From: Fructobacillus papyriferae
GTDB lineage: Bacteria; Bacillota; Bacilli; Lactobacillales; Lactobacillaceae
Assembly (NCBI RefSeq): GCF_018437225.1
Contig: NZ_JAAMFI010000001.1
Location: forward strand, 186,001-250,000
Direction of reading: 5' to 3'
Length of the DNA stretch: 64,000 nucleotides
Position numbers and translations under genes: made by a program
Part shown: positions 27,300 to 34,939 of the stretch, piece after piece
Layout: each line of letters begins with the position of its first letter
Numbering within the stretch: the stretch's first letter is position 1
The notes under the pieces: model-generated
The model's input: only the letters and a program-made list of their open reading frames with translations
Told to the model about the DNA's origin: nothing
Databases searched by the model: none

Positions 27300-28202
27300 G
27301 TGAATAATACGGAATTTTATGATCGACTTGGTGTCTCAAAGGATGCCAGCCAGGACGAAATTAAAAAGGCTTACCGAAAGTTATCCAAGAAGTATCACCC
27401 CGATTTGAACCACGAACCAGGTGCTGAGGACAAGTATAAGGAAGTTCAAGAAGCTTGGGAAACGCTTGGTGATCCACAAAAACGTCAGCAATATGATCAG
27501 TTCGGTTCTGCTGGTGCTAACGGCCAAGGTGGCTTTGGCGGCTTTGGTGGCGGCGGAGCGCAAGGCTTTGGTGACTTCTCTGATTTGGGCGACATCTTTT
27601 CGCAAATGTTTGGTGGCGGTTTCCAACAAGACCCGAATGCGCCACGTAAGGGTCGTGACTTGCAGTACCGCATGCAATTGACCTTCGAAGAAGCCATTTT
27701 TGGAACAGAGAAGAATGTCAAATACCGGCAATCCCAGGGTGATACCAAGGAACACGAAGTCAAAGTCAAGGTGCCAGCCGGTGTTGAAACCGGCCAGCAA
27801 ATGCGCTTGGCTGGACAAGGTGAGGCCGGCTTTAACGGTGGTCCTCACGGAGACCTCTTTGTGGTCTTCACGGTCGGTGCTTCAAAGGAAGGCTTCGAAC
27901 GTGATGGCGCCGATATCTACGTCCAACAAGATATCGACTTTATCACGGCTGCGATGGGTGCTGAAATTCCGGTTAAGACGGTGCACGGTGACGTGAAGTT
28001 GAGGATTCCGGCTGGAACGCAAAATGGTCGTCGCTTCCGCTTGGCTGGTAAGGGCGCACCGCGTTTGCGTGGTTCTGGTTATGGTTCAGAGTTTGTTGTC
28101 ATCAACGTGACGGTGCCAACCAAGCTGAACAAGGACCAAAAAGCAGCCTTGCAAGCCTTTGCTGAAGCCTCTGGTAAAGCAAAGAAGAGCATGTTTAAGT
28201 AA
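27300..28202 (+). CDS. dnaJ: DnaJ-type co-chaperone lacking the zinc-finger domain
   Basis: J-protein that stimulates DnaK. About 300 residues from GTG 27300 (AAAGGAG six bases before). The J domain is complete with the HPD triad (KKYHPDLN), followed by a Gly/Phe-rich linker (about residues 70-112) and the two C-terminal beta-domains ([41 protein letters not shown]). The four CxxCxGxG zinc repeats of class A DnaJ are missing; the protein has no cysteine. The reading frame is unbroken, so this is a class B-like J-protein in the dnaJ position of the operon, not a decayed gene. Canonical DnaJ is about 375-385 residues. Confidence 0.93.
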   Translation: MNNTEFYDRLGVSKDASQDEIKKAYRKLSKKYHPDLNHEPGAEDKYKEVQEAWETLGDPQKRQQYDQFGSAGANGQGGFGGFGGGGAQGFGDFSDLGDIFSQMFGGGFQQDPNAPRKGRDLQYRMQLTFEEAIFGTEKNVKYRQSQGDTKEHEVKVKVPAGVETGQQMRLAGQGEAGFNGGPHGDLFVVFTVGASKEGFERDGADIYVQQDIDFITAAMGAEIPVKTVHGDVKLRIPAGTQNGRRFRLAGKGAPRLRGSGYGSEFVVINVTVPTKLNKDQKAALQAFAEASGKAKKSMFK

Positions 28203-28211
28203 ACTGTTTAA

Positions 28212-28246
28212 AAAAGCGTTCGAGTTATAAAACTCGGACGCTTTTG
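28212..28246 (+). terminator. Rho-independent terminator after dnaJ
   Basis: AAAAGCGTTCGAGTT, loop, AACTCGGACGCTTTT; one T-G mismatch in the stem. Confidence 0.88.
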
Positions 28247-28255
28247 TTATCTAAT

Positions 28256-28480
28256 TACATGTTGAGGTAGGAGACGGGCTTGTCGACTTCGACTTTTTCA
28301 TGTAGGATGGAAACCTTCAAGACGTTCTGGTTACTTTTTTTCGCAATGGTGTTTCTAGTGAGGCCGCTTCAATACTTTTATCATTAGTCAGTTTAGGACC
28401 AGTCGTGTCATCGGATTCCTTGAGTTGGAAGTTATAGTGAAAAAATTGGGTAAAGTTTTTTCAAGTTGTCTTCGTGCATT
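28256..28480 (-). pseudogene. Decayed remnant of a small gene
   Basis: On the minus strand two overlapping reading frames join into one plausible protein tail: one frame reads FHYNFQLKESDDTTGPKLTN and onward to PLRKKVTRTS before a stop, and a frame one base over continues with LKVSILHEKVEVDKPVSYLN, M and stop. A start-like ATG at 28479 is in a third frame. This looks like the 3' end of a gene broken by frameshifts. The family is not recognised and the call rests on codon-like composition only. Confidence 0.4.
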
Positions 28481-28488
28481 CAGTCAAT

Positions 28489-29022
28489 TTATCTCACTTC
28501 TTGCAAATGGGCTGCAATTTGATCAGCGACTTCTGCCATCTCTTTTGAACTTTTATTAAAGTCTAATTCAATCCATTGGTGTAAAAGTTTAGTAATGCCC
28601 CCTAATGCAAATGCAGATACATAAATGTCAGAATGAAATTGCGTTACTAAAAGGCTTTTTGAAATATTGATTTCTAATTGATTTTCCAACATAAAAAATC
28701 GATTATTTTTAACTAAGATAGCTAAAAATGACTTGTCTTTCGAAAAAAAATCAAAGAGAAAGGTAATTAATTCAGAGAAGTGACTGATTTTCAATGACTT
28801 AACTTCGTCATAGAGAACAAGAACTTTTTGATTGACGATTGCTTTGAAGACATCTTCAATTGACGCAAAATGTCGAGGAAAAGTTCGCCTAGATAGTCCG
28901 GCTTCATCGCATAGAAGAGTTACTGATATCTGATTAAGTGGCTGTTTTTCCAAGAGCTGGAGAAGACTTTCTTGAATCAGTTTGCGACTTTCTTCAATTT
29001 GCTTGTTTCGTTTAACTGTCAT
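28489..29022 (-). CDS. TetR/AcrR-family transcriptional regulator
   Basis: About 177 residues from ATG 29022, preceded by AGAGGAAG; an in-frame GTG 21 bases upstream is less likely. N-terminal helix-turn-helix domain (LLCDEAGLSRRTFPRHFASIEDVFKAI, about residues 35-62) of TetR type, then a helical ligand domain with a fairly hydrophobic C-terminal half. It is divergent from two HXXEE membrane-protein genes, 108 bases apart, and probably represses them and itself. AT-rich compared with the dnaK operon. Confidence 0.85.
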   Translation of the reverse strand: MTVKRNKQIEESRKLIQESLLQLLEKQPLNQISVTLLCDEAGLSRRTFPRHFASIEDVFKAIVNQKVLVLYDEVKSLKISHFSELITFLFDFFSKDKSFLAILVKNNRFFMLENQLEINISKSLLVTQFHSDIYVSAFALGGITKLLHQWIELDFNKSSKEMAEVADQIAAHLQEVR

Positions 29023-29057
29023 TTTTCTTCCTCTTTGAGCCACTTAATGGTAAGGCA

Positions 29058-29085
29058 TTGTAAAAGCATCTTCTGTCATTATAAT
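29058..29085 (+). promoter_or_regulatory. Promoter of the HXXEE gene pair
   Basis: TTGTAA (29058-29063), 16-base spacer, TATAAT (29080-29085), within the region divergent from the TetR gene and so the likely target of that regulator. Confidence 0.65.
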
Positions 29086-29130
29086 AGGATTTAGTAAAAG
29101 TCTCAAAGGGGACACATAAGGAGAGGTCAG

Positions 29131-29784
29131 ATGTTCTTTATTAAAAATTGGTATCGCTTCGGTGCGGCTTTGTTTATTGCTTTGGCTATTTTTCTTTTGG
29201 CGAATAGTGGTTCAATGACAAACGTTCAAGTGATTGCTGTACTAAATCTTTTAGCTTTGTTTGCCCATCAATTTGAGGAATACCAATTGCCGGGTGGGGC
29301 GCCAATGATCATTAATCGTGTGGTTTATGATGAAACAAAGTTGGCGGATCGCTATCCTGGAAATAGTTTGTCAATTATGGTAGTGAATGTATCAGCTTGG
29401 ATTATCTATCTTTTTGCTATCCTTTTTTCAAATTTACATTGGTTGGTTTTAGGTGTAACACTCTTCAGCCTTTTTCAAATTTTGGGTCATGTCTTGCAAA
29501 TGAATATTAAGTTGAAAGTCTGGTATAATCCTGGATTGGCGACGACAGTGTTTTTGTTCTTCCCACTAGGAACTTACAGTATTGTTAAGATGAGTTCCCT
29601 TGGATTTTTGAATGGGACGACGTGGTTCTTTGCTGTTCTTATCTTGGTTGCTTGCATTGGAATTACAATTGTTGCTCCTGTTCAATTGCTAAAGGACAAA
29701 GGAACAAAGTATGTCATCTCTTCTTGGCAACAGAAGCGTTTTCACCAAATTCTCTCAAAGTGCTCAGTTAGGATGGGAAAGTAA
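29131..29784 (+). CDS. HXXEE-domain membrane protein, copy 1
   Basis: A 217-residue protein with five to six hydrophobic helices. The signature AHQFEEYQLPGG (about residues 45-56) gives the HXXEE motif of a family of unknown function. Other marks shared with the next gene are a Trp/Tyr-x-GNSLS-like segment and HVLQMNIKLKVWYNPGL. GGAGAGG lies before the ATG. Conserved His and Glu in the membrane region could bind metal or act on lipid, but no function is established here. It is regulated with copy 2, probably by the divergent TetR protein. Confidence 0.82.
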   Translation: MFFIKNWYRFGAALFIALAIFLLANSGSMTNVQVIAVLNLLALFAHQFEEYQLPGGAPMIINRVVYDETKLADRYPGNSLSIMVVNVSAWIIYLFAILFSNLHWLVLGVTLFSLFQILGHVLQMNIKLKVWYNPGLATTVFLFFPLGTYSIVKMSSLGFLNGTTWFFAVLILVACIGITIVAPVQLLKDKGTKYVISSWQQKRFHQILSKCSVRMGK

Positions 29785-29795
29785 ATGAAAAAATA

Positions 29796-30461
29796 GTGAT
29801 GCGTTGGTATGACTATATGCCATACGTTGCTGGCCTATATGCCCTGTTACTAGGATGTTTTGACTGGACTTTCCAAGAGCGCATTTTGTTAATGAGCTTG
29901 ATTGTCATTCATCTCCATTTCTTTGAAGAATTTGGTTTGCCAGGTGGTTTTGCCTGGGGTGGTATAAAAGTTGAAATGGGGAAGCCGGACCTTGATGTCA
30001 CCAAATGGCCGCTCAATCAATTATCTTCCGTCTTTGGTAATCTGTGGTTTGCCCTATCGGTGTACTTATTACCATTGTTTACTCAAAATTGGCATTGGAC
30101 AGTTTTGGCTGCCGTTATTTTCGCCTTTGCTGAATTAATCATTCATCTTTTTGCTTTCAATATTGGACTGAAGTCATGGTATAATGCTGGATTGTTTACA
30201 GCTGTTTTTGGCTTAGCCCCAATTTCCCTTACTTATCTTCTGTATGCTCTACCAAAAGGGCTTTATAGTTGGATCGACTTAATTTTAGCAGTTCTTTGGA
30301 TTGCGTTTAACTACTGGATTGCCTTCCGTTCACCAATTTGGAGAGCTTTGAATCAACACTCAAAATATCGTTTTACAAAAAACGATATTCAAAAGTCGGA
30401 AAATTACATGAAAAAATTTGGGGATAGTCCTGAGAACTATATCAATATGCAGGAGGATTGA
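29796..30461 (+). CDS. HXXEE-domain membrane protein, copy 2
   Basis: A 221-residue paralogue of the preceding protein: LHFFEEFGLPGGFAWGG carries the HXXEE motif, and HLFAFNIGLKSWYNAGLFTAVFG matches the second shared region. Five to six hydrophobic helices and a polar C-terminal tail of about 35 residues that copy 1 lacks. The start may be GTG 29796 or the adjacent ATG 29799; no clear ribosome site is seen, so it may depend on coupling to copy 1, 11 bases upstream. A terminator follows. Confidence 0.8.
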   Translation: MMRWYDYMPYVAGLYALLLGCFDWTFQERILLMSLIVIHLHFFEEFGLPGGFAWGGIKVEMGKPDLDVTKWPLNQLSSVFGNLWFALSVYLLPLFTQNWHWTVLAAVIFAFAELIIHLFAFNIGLKSWYNAGLFTAVFGLAPISLTYLLYALPKGLYSWIDLILAVLWIAFNYWIAFRSPIWRALNQHSKYRFTKNDIQKSENYMKKFGDSPENYINMQED

Positions 30462-30465
30462 ATTT

Positions 30466-30500
30466 AAAAAAGCGCTCGAAACTGAGTTTCGGCGCTTTTT
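30466..30500. terminator. Bidirectional terminator between HXXEE copy 2 and def
   Basis: AAAAAGCGCTCGAAAC, loop TGA, GTTTCGGCGCTTTTT, with one bulged T; runs of A and T on both sides serve both convergent genes. Confidence 0.87.
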
Positions 30501-30504
30501 ACTT

Positions 30505-31080
30505 TTAAAGATATTTCGTGTTGTCGTCCACGTGCCAAGGTTCGGCCTTGTCGATGTGGTCGTAATAGAGTTTTCCATGTAAGTGATCAATTTCGTGCTG
30601 GAAAACGATGGCAGGGTAGTTGCGCAAGGTCTTTTCGTAGGTGTCGCCCTTTTCGTCTTGGTAACGAACCTTAATCTTTTTGGAGCGGGGCACAAAGCCA
30701 GGCACGTCGTTATCGACAGAAAGGCAACCTTCGCCTGTTTCCAAAGCCGCACGGCCAACCGTTTCTGAAACGATGATCGGATTGAAGATGACGCCCTTGA
30801 AGTAGGGCACGTCATCCTCTTCGGCAGGATCTTCTGACGGAATCAGGATAGCCGACATTTGCAAGGATTCACCCACTTGGTTGGCAGCTAAGCCAACACC
30901 AGGGCGCAGCCCGTATTGTTCATTTTGCTCGGGGTCTTGTGACACGACCAAGTAGGTCATCATGTCTTCGGCCAATTGACGGTGTTCGTCAGAGAGCGGG
31001 AATGGCACCTTTTCTGCTGTCTTTCGCAAGACGGGATCGCCGTCCTTGGTAATCTTATCCATGGTAAAACGAATGCTCAT
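30505..31080 (-). CDS. def: Peptide deformylase
   Basis: Removes the formyl group from the N-terminal methionine of new proteins. 191 residues, the longer Gram-positive type. The three metal-site motifs are intact: GVGLAANQVG (near residue 62), EGCLSV (near 118) and QHEIDHLHG (near 161). AAAGGTGG lies before the ATG at 31080. Single gene with its own upstream region. Confidence 0.96.
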   Translation of the reverse strand: MSIRFTMDKITKDGDPVLRKTAEKVPFPLSDEHRQLAEDMMTYLVVSQDPEQNEQYGLRPGVGLAANQVGESLQMSAILIPSEDPAEEDDVPYFKGVIFNPIIVSETVGRAALETGEGCLSVDNDVPGFVPRSKKIKVRYQDEKGDTYEKTLRNYPAIVFQHEIDHLHGKLYYDHIDKAEPWHVDDNTKYL

Positions 31081-31196
31081 GTTTTACGCCACCTTTCTTT
31101 TCGTACTTACTAGTATAGCAAAAAGAAGGGGGCTTTTGGGCAGGACATGTTGGCAAATGAAAAAGAAAGAAGATGTTCATGATTTAGGCGGTATCG

Positions 31197-31214
31197 TTAT
31201 AAGTGCACTTATAA
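31197..31214. repeat. 18-base perfect palindrome upstream of the UPF0223 gene
   Basis: TTATAAGTGCACTTATAA. It lies 73 bases before the start codon at 31287 and includes TATAA-like sequence on both strands, so it may be an operator over a promoter. A 12-base core differing at one central base recurs at 63093-63104. Confidence 0.7.
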
Positions 31215-31286
31215 AACAGAATTAGTAGAATTCGCCCTAAATTCTTGTTAAACTAGAGATAACAATAACTTTAGAAGGAGCGCGCA

Positions 31287-31562
31287 ATGGCTGACAACTA
31301 CCAACTACCAATCGATGGCAACTGGAACACTGAGGATATGATCGCGGTTTCTAAGCTGATCGACGCCATTTTGCAGGTCTATGAAAATGGTTGTCCAAAA
31401 GAGGTCTTGTTAGCCAACTACCAAGACTTCTTGGACGTCATGCCAGCCAAGGCCGAGCAGAAGCGCTTCGACCGTGATTTCGAAGCACAGACCGGCCGTT
31501 CCATCTACCAAACAATGAAGCTGGCCAGGGAATCAGAGAAGAAGGTGATTCGACTTGCTTGA
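31287..31562 (+). CDS. UPF0223 family protein (YktA-like)
   Basis: Small soluble protein of 91 residues, helical, of the UPF0223 family found across Firmicutes; function unknown. Recognised from YQLPIDGNWNTEDMIAVSKL at the N-terminus and the KxFDRDFEAQTGRSIYQ segment. AGAAGGAG lies before the ATG. It overlaps the inositol-phosphatase-like gene by 8 bases, the same pairing as yktA-yktC in Bacillus. Confidence 0.88.
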   Translation: MADNYQLPIDGNWNTEDMIAVSKLIDAILQVYENGCPKEVLLANYQDFLDVMPAKAEQKRFDRDFEAQTGRSIYQTMKLARESEKKVIRLA

Positions 31563-32352
31563 TCTTTCAACCAAGAAACAAATAAAAGCCGTTGACGACC
31601 GGATTTCTTCGTGGATCCGTGATTTGGCCAAAGAAACCAAGCAAAAGCGGGCCGAAGAAAGCGTCAAGGTTTCTTATAAAGAGGGTGACCATCGAAACCT
31701 CGTCACCGACCTGGACCGCTCCAACCAGCGGGCTTTGATTGCGCGCATTCAGGAGTTGGACGCTGATGCCCGCTTTGTCTGTGAGGAGGCCGGGGAAGCC
31801 CGGGCTGAATCAATGGACGGGCAGGTTTGGTTCGTCGACCCAATCGACGGGACGCTGAACTTTGTCCTTGAAGACCGGGATTATGCCATCATGGTGGCAC
31901 TCTATGAAGACGGAAAGCCTGTTTTGGGTTGGATCTGTGATGTGCCGGACGGCCGTCTCTTCCACGGAGGCCCAAAAACCGGCGTTTATGAAAACGACCA
32001 GCCACTGCCTTCAGTCGATGACAAGACCTTAGAGGATGCGGTTGTCATCGTTTCGGGACGGCGTTTGGTAGCTGGAAAAAAGCCTTATGGCCAGCTAGCG
32101 AAAGGGGCTAGAGCATTTCGTGTGCTCGGCTCGGCTGGCATTTCCTTCACCCGGCTTTTAGTCGGTTCGGCTCAAGCCTATTTGTCCAAGTTATCCCCAT
32201 GGGATTTGGCGGCCGGAAGAGCGCTTGCAGAAGGGCTTGGCTACGAAGTGAAAAACCTTGACGGAACCTCTATTGATATGCTATTATCAAACTCAGTATT
32301 AATCGCTACAACCAAGATTCATCGCGAATTGGTCAAGATGTTGAAAGACTAG
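31555..32352 (+). CDS. Inositol monophosphatase family protein
   Basis: Mg-dependent phosphatase of the IMPase/FBPase fold, 265 residues, TTG start at 31555 with AAGGTG upstream. Metal-binding motifs are intact: NLVTDLDR, CEEAGEAR, WFVDPIDGTLNFV (near residue 95) and LSPWDLAAG near residue 218. Could act on inositol phosphate, a related sugar phosphate or 3'-phosphoadenosine phosphate; sequence alone does not decide. The overlap with UPF0223 indicates coupling. Confidence 0.9.
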   Translation: MLDLSTKKQIKAVDDRISSWIRDLAKETKQKRAEESVKVSYKEGDHRNLVTDLDRSNQRALIARIQELDADARFVCEEAGEARAESMDGQVWFVDPIDGTLNFVLEDRDYAIMVALYEDGKPVLGWICDVPDGRLFHGGPKTGVYENDQPLPSVDDKTLEDAVVIVSGRRLVAGKKPYGQLAKGARAFRVLGSAGISFTRLLVGSAQAYLSKLSPWDLAAGRALAEGLGYEVKNLDGTSIDMLLSNSVLIATTKIHRELVKMLKD

Positions 32353-32369
32353 GGGATTCCCTAGTCTTT
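32344..32369 (+). terminator. Hairpin at the end of the inositol-phosphatase-like gene
   Basis: AAAGACTAGGG, loop GATT, CCCTAGTCTTT, with the stop codon in the left arm. The stem is perfect, but only three T follow within the arm, so termination may be partial and let typA be read through. Confidence 0.65.
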
Positions 32370-32403
32370 CTTGTGAGTAGCAAAGATAAAGGAGCACAAG
32401 AAA

Positions 32404-34245
32404 TTGGCAAATCTTCGCGAAGATATTCGTAATATCGCAATCATCGCCCACGTCGATCACGGAAAGACGACGTTGGTGAACGAAATGTTGAAGCAGTCCG
32501 ACACGATGGACGCCCGTAAGGAAGCAGCTTTGGGTGACCGTGCCATGGACACGAACGACATCGAAAAGGAACGTGGTATCACGATCTTGTCTAAGAACAC
32601 GGCTGTCCGTGTTGGCGACAAGCAGATTAACATTTTGGATACCCCAGGCCACGCCGACTTCGGTGGAGAAGTTGAACGTATCATGGGAATGGTTGACGGT
32701 GTTCTCTTGGTCGTCGATGCCTTTGAAGGTACGATGCCACAGACGCGTTTTGTTTTGAAGAAGGCCTTCGAACAACACTTGACGCCAATCGTTATCGTCA
32801 ACAAGGTGGACCGTCCAGGTGCCCGTCCGGCAGAAGTTGTCGACGAAGTGCTTGACTTGTTCATCGAATTGGGTGCAGACGAAGAAGACTTGGACTTCCC
32901 AGTGATCTTTGCCTCAGCCATGAACGGAACGACGTCAATGGACCCTGAAATTGACACGCAAGAACACACGATGGACCCAATCTTCAAGACGGTCTTCGAA
33001 ACGATTCCTGCACCGGTTGACAACTCAGACGAACCATTGCAGTTCCAAGTTGCCATGCTTGACTATAACGACTTCGTTGGTCGTATCGGTATTGGTCGTG
33101 TCCAACGTGGAACGATCAAGGTCGGTGACAACGTGACCGTTATGAAGAAGGACGGCACAAAGCAAAACTTCCGTGTGACGAAGTTGGCCGGCTTTATCGG
33201 TTTGGACCAAGTTGAAATCAACGAAGCCAAGGCCGGTGATTTGATCGCCGTTTCTGGTATGGAAGACATCAACGTTGGTGAAACAGTTGTTGATCCAGAA
33301 CACCCAGAAGCATTGCCATTGCTTCGTATCGATGAACCTACTTTGCAGATGACTTTCCGTCAAAACGACAGCCCCTTTGCTGGTCGTGAAGGTAAGTACG
33401 TGACGGCTCGTCAAATCGAAGACCGTTTGCAACGTGAATTGCACACCGATGTTTCATTGCGTGTTGCTGACACGGATGCTGCAGGTGTTTGGTCAGTTTC
33501 TGGACGTGGTGAATTGCACTTGTCCATCTTGATCGAAAACATGCGTCGTGAAGGCTTCGAATTGCAAGCTTCACGTCCACAGGTTATTTACCGTGACATC
33601 GATGGTGTGACGTCAGAACCATATGAATCCGTACAAATCGATACGCCTGATGAATACTCATCAGCCGTTATCGACTCATTGAACCAACGTAAGGGTGAAA
33701 TGCAAAACATGGAGTCTGTTGGAAACGGCCAGACTCGTTTGACTTACATGGCCCCATCACGTGGTTTGATCGGTTACTCAACGGAATTCATGACGGCTAC
33801 GCACGGTTACGGTATCTACAACCACACTTATGCTGAATACCGTCCAATGGTTAAGAACTGGGCCCCAGGTCGTCGTAACGGTGCCTTGGTTTCAATCAAC
33901 CAAGGACAAACGACAAACTACGCCATCATGGGTGTTGAAGACCGTGGTCAAATGTTCGTTGGTGCCGGTATCGACGTCTACGAAGGTATGGTTGTTGGTA
34001 TGAACGCTCGTGACAACGACATCTCGGTTAACGTCACGAAGGCCAAGCCACAGTCTAACGTTCGTTCTTCTAACAAGGACCAAACGGCTTCGATCAAGAC
34101 GCCACGCGACATGTCTTTGGAAGCATCGCTTGAATTCTTGAACGATGACGAATACGTCGAAGTAACGCCAGAAAACGTTCGAATCCGTAAGGAAATCTTG
34201 AACACTTCTGAACGTGAAAAGGCTGCTAAGCGTAAGAATAAGTAA
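32404..34245 (+). CDS. typA: Ribosome-associated GTPase TypA/BipA
   Basis: Translational GTPase involved in ribosome assembly and stress growth. 613 residues, TTG start at 32404 after AAAGGAG. G motifs [26 protein letters not shown] and NKVDRPGARP are intact; domain II, III, V and the C-terminal domain follow (APSRGLIGYSTEFMT is the typical family segment). Codon use is that of a highly expressed gene. Confidence 0.97.
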   Translation: MANLREDIRNIAIIAHVDHGKTTLVNEMLKQSDTMDARKEAALGDRAMDTNDIEKERGITILSKNTAVRVGDKQINILDTPGHADFGGEVERIMGMVDGVLLVVDAFEGTMPQTRFVLKKAFEQHLTPIVIVNKVDRPGARPAEVVDEVLDLFIELGADEEDLDFPVIFASAMNGTTSMDPEIDTQEHTMDPIFKTVFETIPAPVDNSDEPLQFQVAMLDYNDFVGRIGIGRVQRGTIKVGDNVTVMKKDGTKQNFRVTKLAGFIGLDQVEINEAKAGDLIAVSGMEDINVGETVVDPEHPEALPLLRIDEPTLQMTFRQNDSPFAGREGKYVTARQIEDRLQRELHTDVSLRVADTDAAGVWSVSGRGELHLSILIENMRREGFELQASRPQVIYRDIDGVTSEPYESVQIDTPDEYSSAVIDSLNQRKGEMQNMESVGNGQTRLTYMAPSRGLIGYSTEFMTATHGYGIYNHTYAEYRPMVKNWAPGRRNGALVSINQGQTTNYAIMGVEDRGQMFVGAGIDVYEGMVVGMNARDNDISVNVTKAKPQSNVRSSNKDQTASIKTPRDMSLEASLEFLNDDEYVEVTPENVRIRKEILNTSEREKAAKRKNK

Positions 34246-34253
34246 TTTAACTA

Positions 34254-34283
34254 TTGCCCGCTCGATTTTATCTATGGTAGAAT
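34254..34283 (+). promoter_or_regulatory. Promoter of tRNA-Ser
   Basis: TTGCCC (34254-34259), 18-base spacer, TAGAAT (34278-34283), 17 bases before the tRNA. Confidence 0.55.
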
Positions 34284-34299
34284 TTTAGAGCGGACTTAT

Positions 34300-34389
34300 G
34301 GAGATATGGCACAATCTGGTACTGCAGCGGACTCGAAATCCGTCGAGCCGTCGTATGGCGGTGTGCGGGTTCAAATCCCGCTATCTCCT
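34300..34389 (+). tRNA. tRNA-Ser (CGA anticodon)
   Basis: A 90-base type II tRNA. Acceptor arms GGAGATA / TATCTCC, short D stem, anticodon arm GCGGA-CTCGAAA-TCCGT with anticodon CGA (reads UCG), a long variable arm (CCGTC, loop GTAT, GGCGG), T arm GCGGG-TTCAAAT-CCCGC. The CCA end is not encoded. The base after the acceptor stem is T, whereas serine tRNAs usually have G there. Confidence 0.92.
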
Positions 34390-34403
34390 TGATGCAAAAT
34401 ATG

Positions 34404-34446
34404 AGAGGGTAAGCTAGCAAGAATGCTGGACTTATCCTCTTTTTTG
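34404..34446 (+). terminator. Rho-independent terminator after tRNA-Ser
   Basis: AGAGGGTAAG, 17-base loop, CTTATCCTCTTTTTTG with one G-T pair. Confidence 0.8.
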
Positions 34447-34511
34447 TTTGTCTTTTTAATTTGGAGAGACAAAAAGACATGAAAAAAGCACCTTTTGTGA
34501 GGTGCTTTTAA

Positions 34512-34787
34512 TTACTTACCAATGTTGTCTAAATCTTTTTGAATTTGTTCATCTTCTGCTTTATCACGTTTTGCTTTATTTTCATCACTGAAGTAATCAA
34601 AGGCGATCCACGCAAAGAAGGTATAAATTAACAACGTAATGATTGGATGGTCAATCATAAATGTAAGTGTGTACATAACAATTAACAGAAGGAATAAAGC
34701 TGGTAGCCATTTAAAGATTTCGTAGGTAGTCCAGAACATTAAGTAGATAGAAAGGACGAAAATTACGATTAATCCAAAGAGAACCAT
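34512..34787 (-). CDS. Small membrane protein, 91 residues
   Basis: Unrecognised. Three hydrophobic helices fill residues 1-68 (LFGLIVIFVLSIYLMFW, a KWLPALFLLLIVMYTL segment, then ITLLIYTFFAWIAF), followed by a charged, soluble tail (NKAKRDKAEDEQIQKDLDN). Its ATG overlaps the TAA of the 50-residue gene upstream (on the minus strand), and that gene overlaps the channel gene, so all three form one unit. AT-rich. Perhaps an accessory subunit of the channel or an unrelated passenger. Confidence 0.65.
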   Translation of the reverse strand: MVLFGLIVIFVLSIYLMFWTTYEIFKWLPALFLLLIVMYTLTFMIDHPIITLLIYTFFAWIAFDYFSDENKAKRDKAEDEQIQKDLDNIGK

Positions 34788-34939
34788 TAGTTACTTCCTT
34801 TCTTTGCGGGATATCCGCCTTTATAGTTAACACTATCGGGATCATTAATGTCGATGATATGCATTCCTATAACGAAAATATAGAAAAGTACTGAAATGGC
34901 AATAACCCATTTTTGTTGTCTGTTAATCTTGTGTTTCAT
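34787..34939 (-). CDS. Very small membrane protein, 50 residues
   Basis: ATG at 34939 with AGGAG six bases upstream. MKHKINRQQKWVIAISVLFY opens it: a basic N-terminus and one membrane helix (about residues 11-27), then a polar outer segment (DPDSVNYKGGYPAKKGSN). The start overlaps the end of the channel gene by 17 bases and its stop overlaps the next start. The ribosome site and the tight overlaps make it likely real although it is short. Function unknown. Confidence 0.65.
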   Translation of the reverse strand: MKHKINRQQKWVIAISVLFYIFVIGMHIIDINDPDSVNYKGGYPAKKGSN

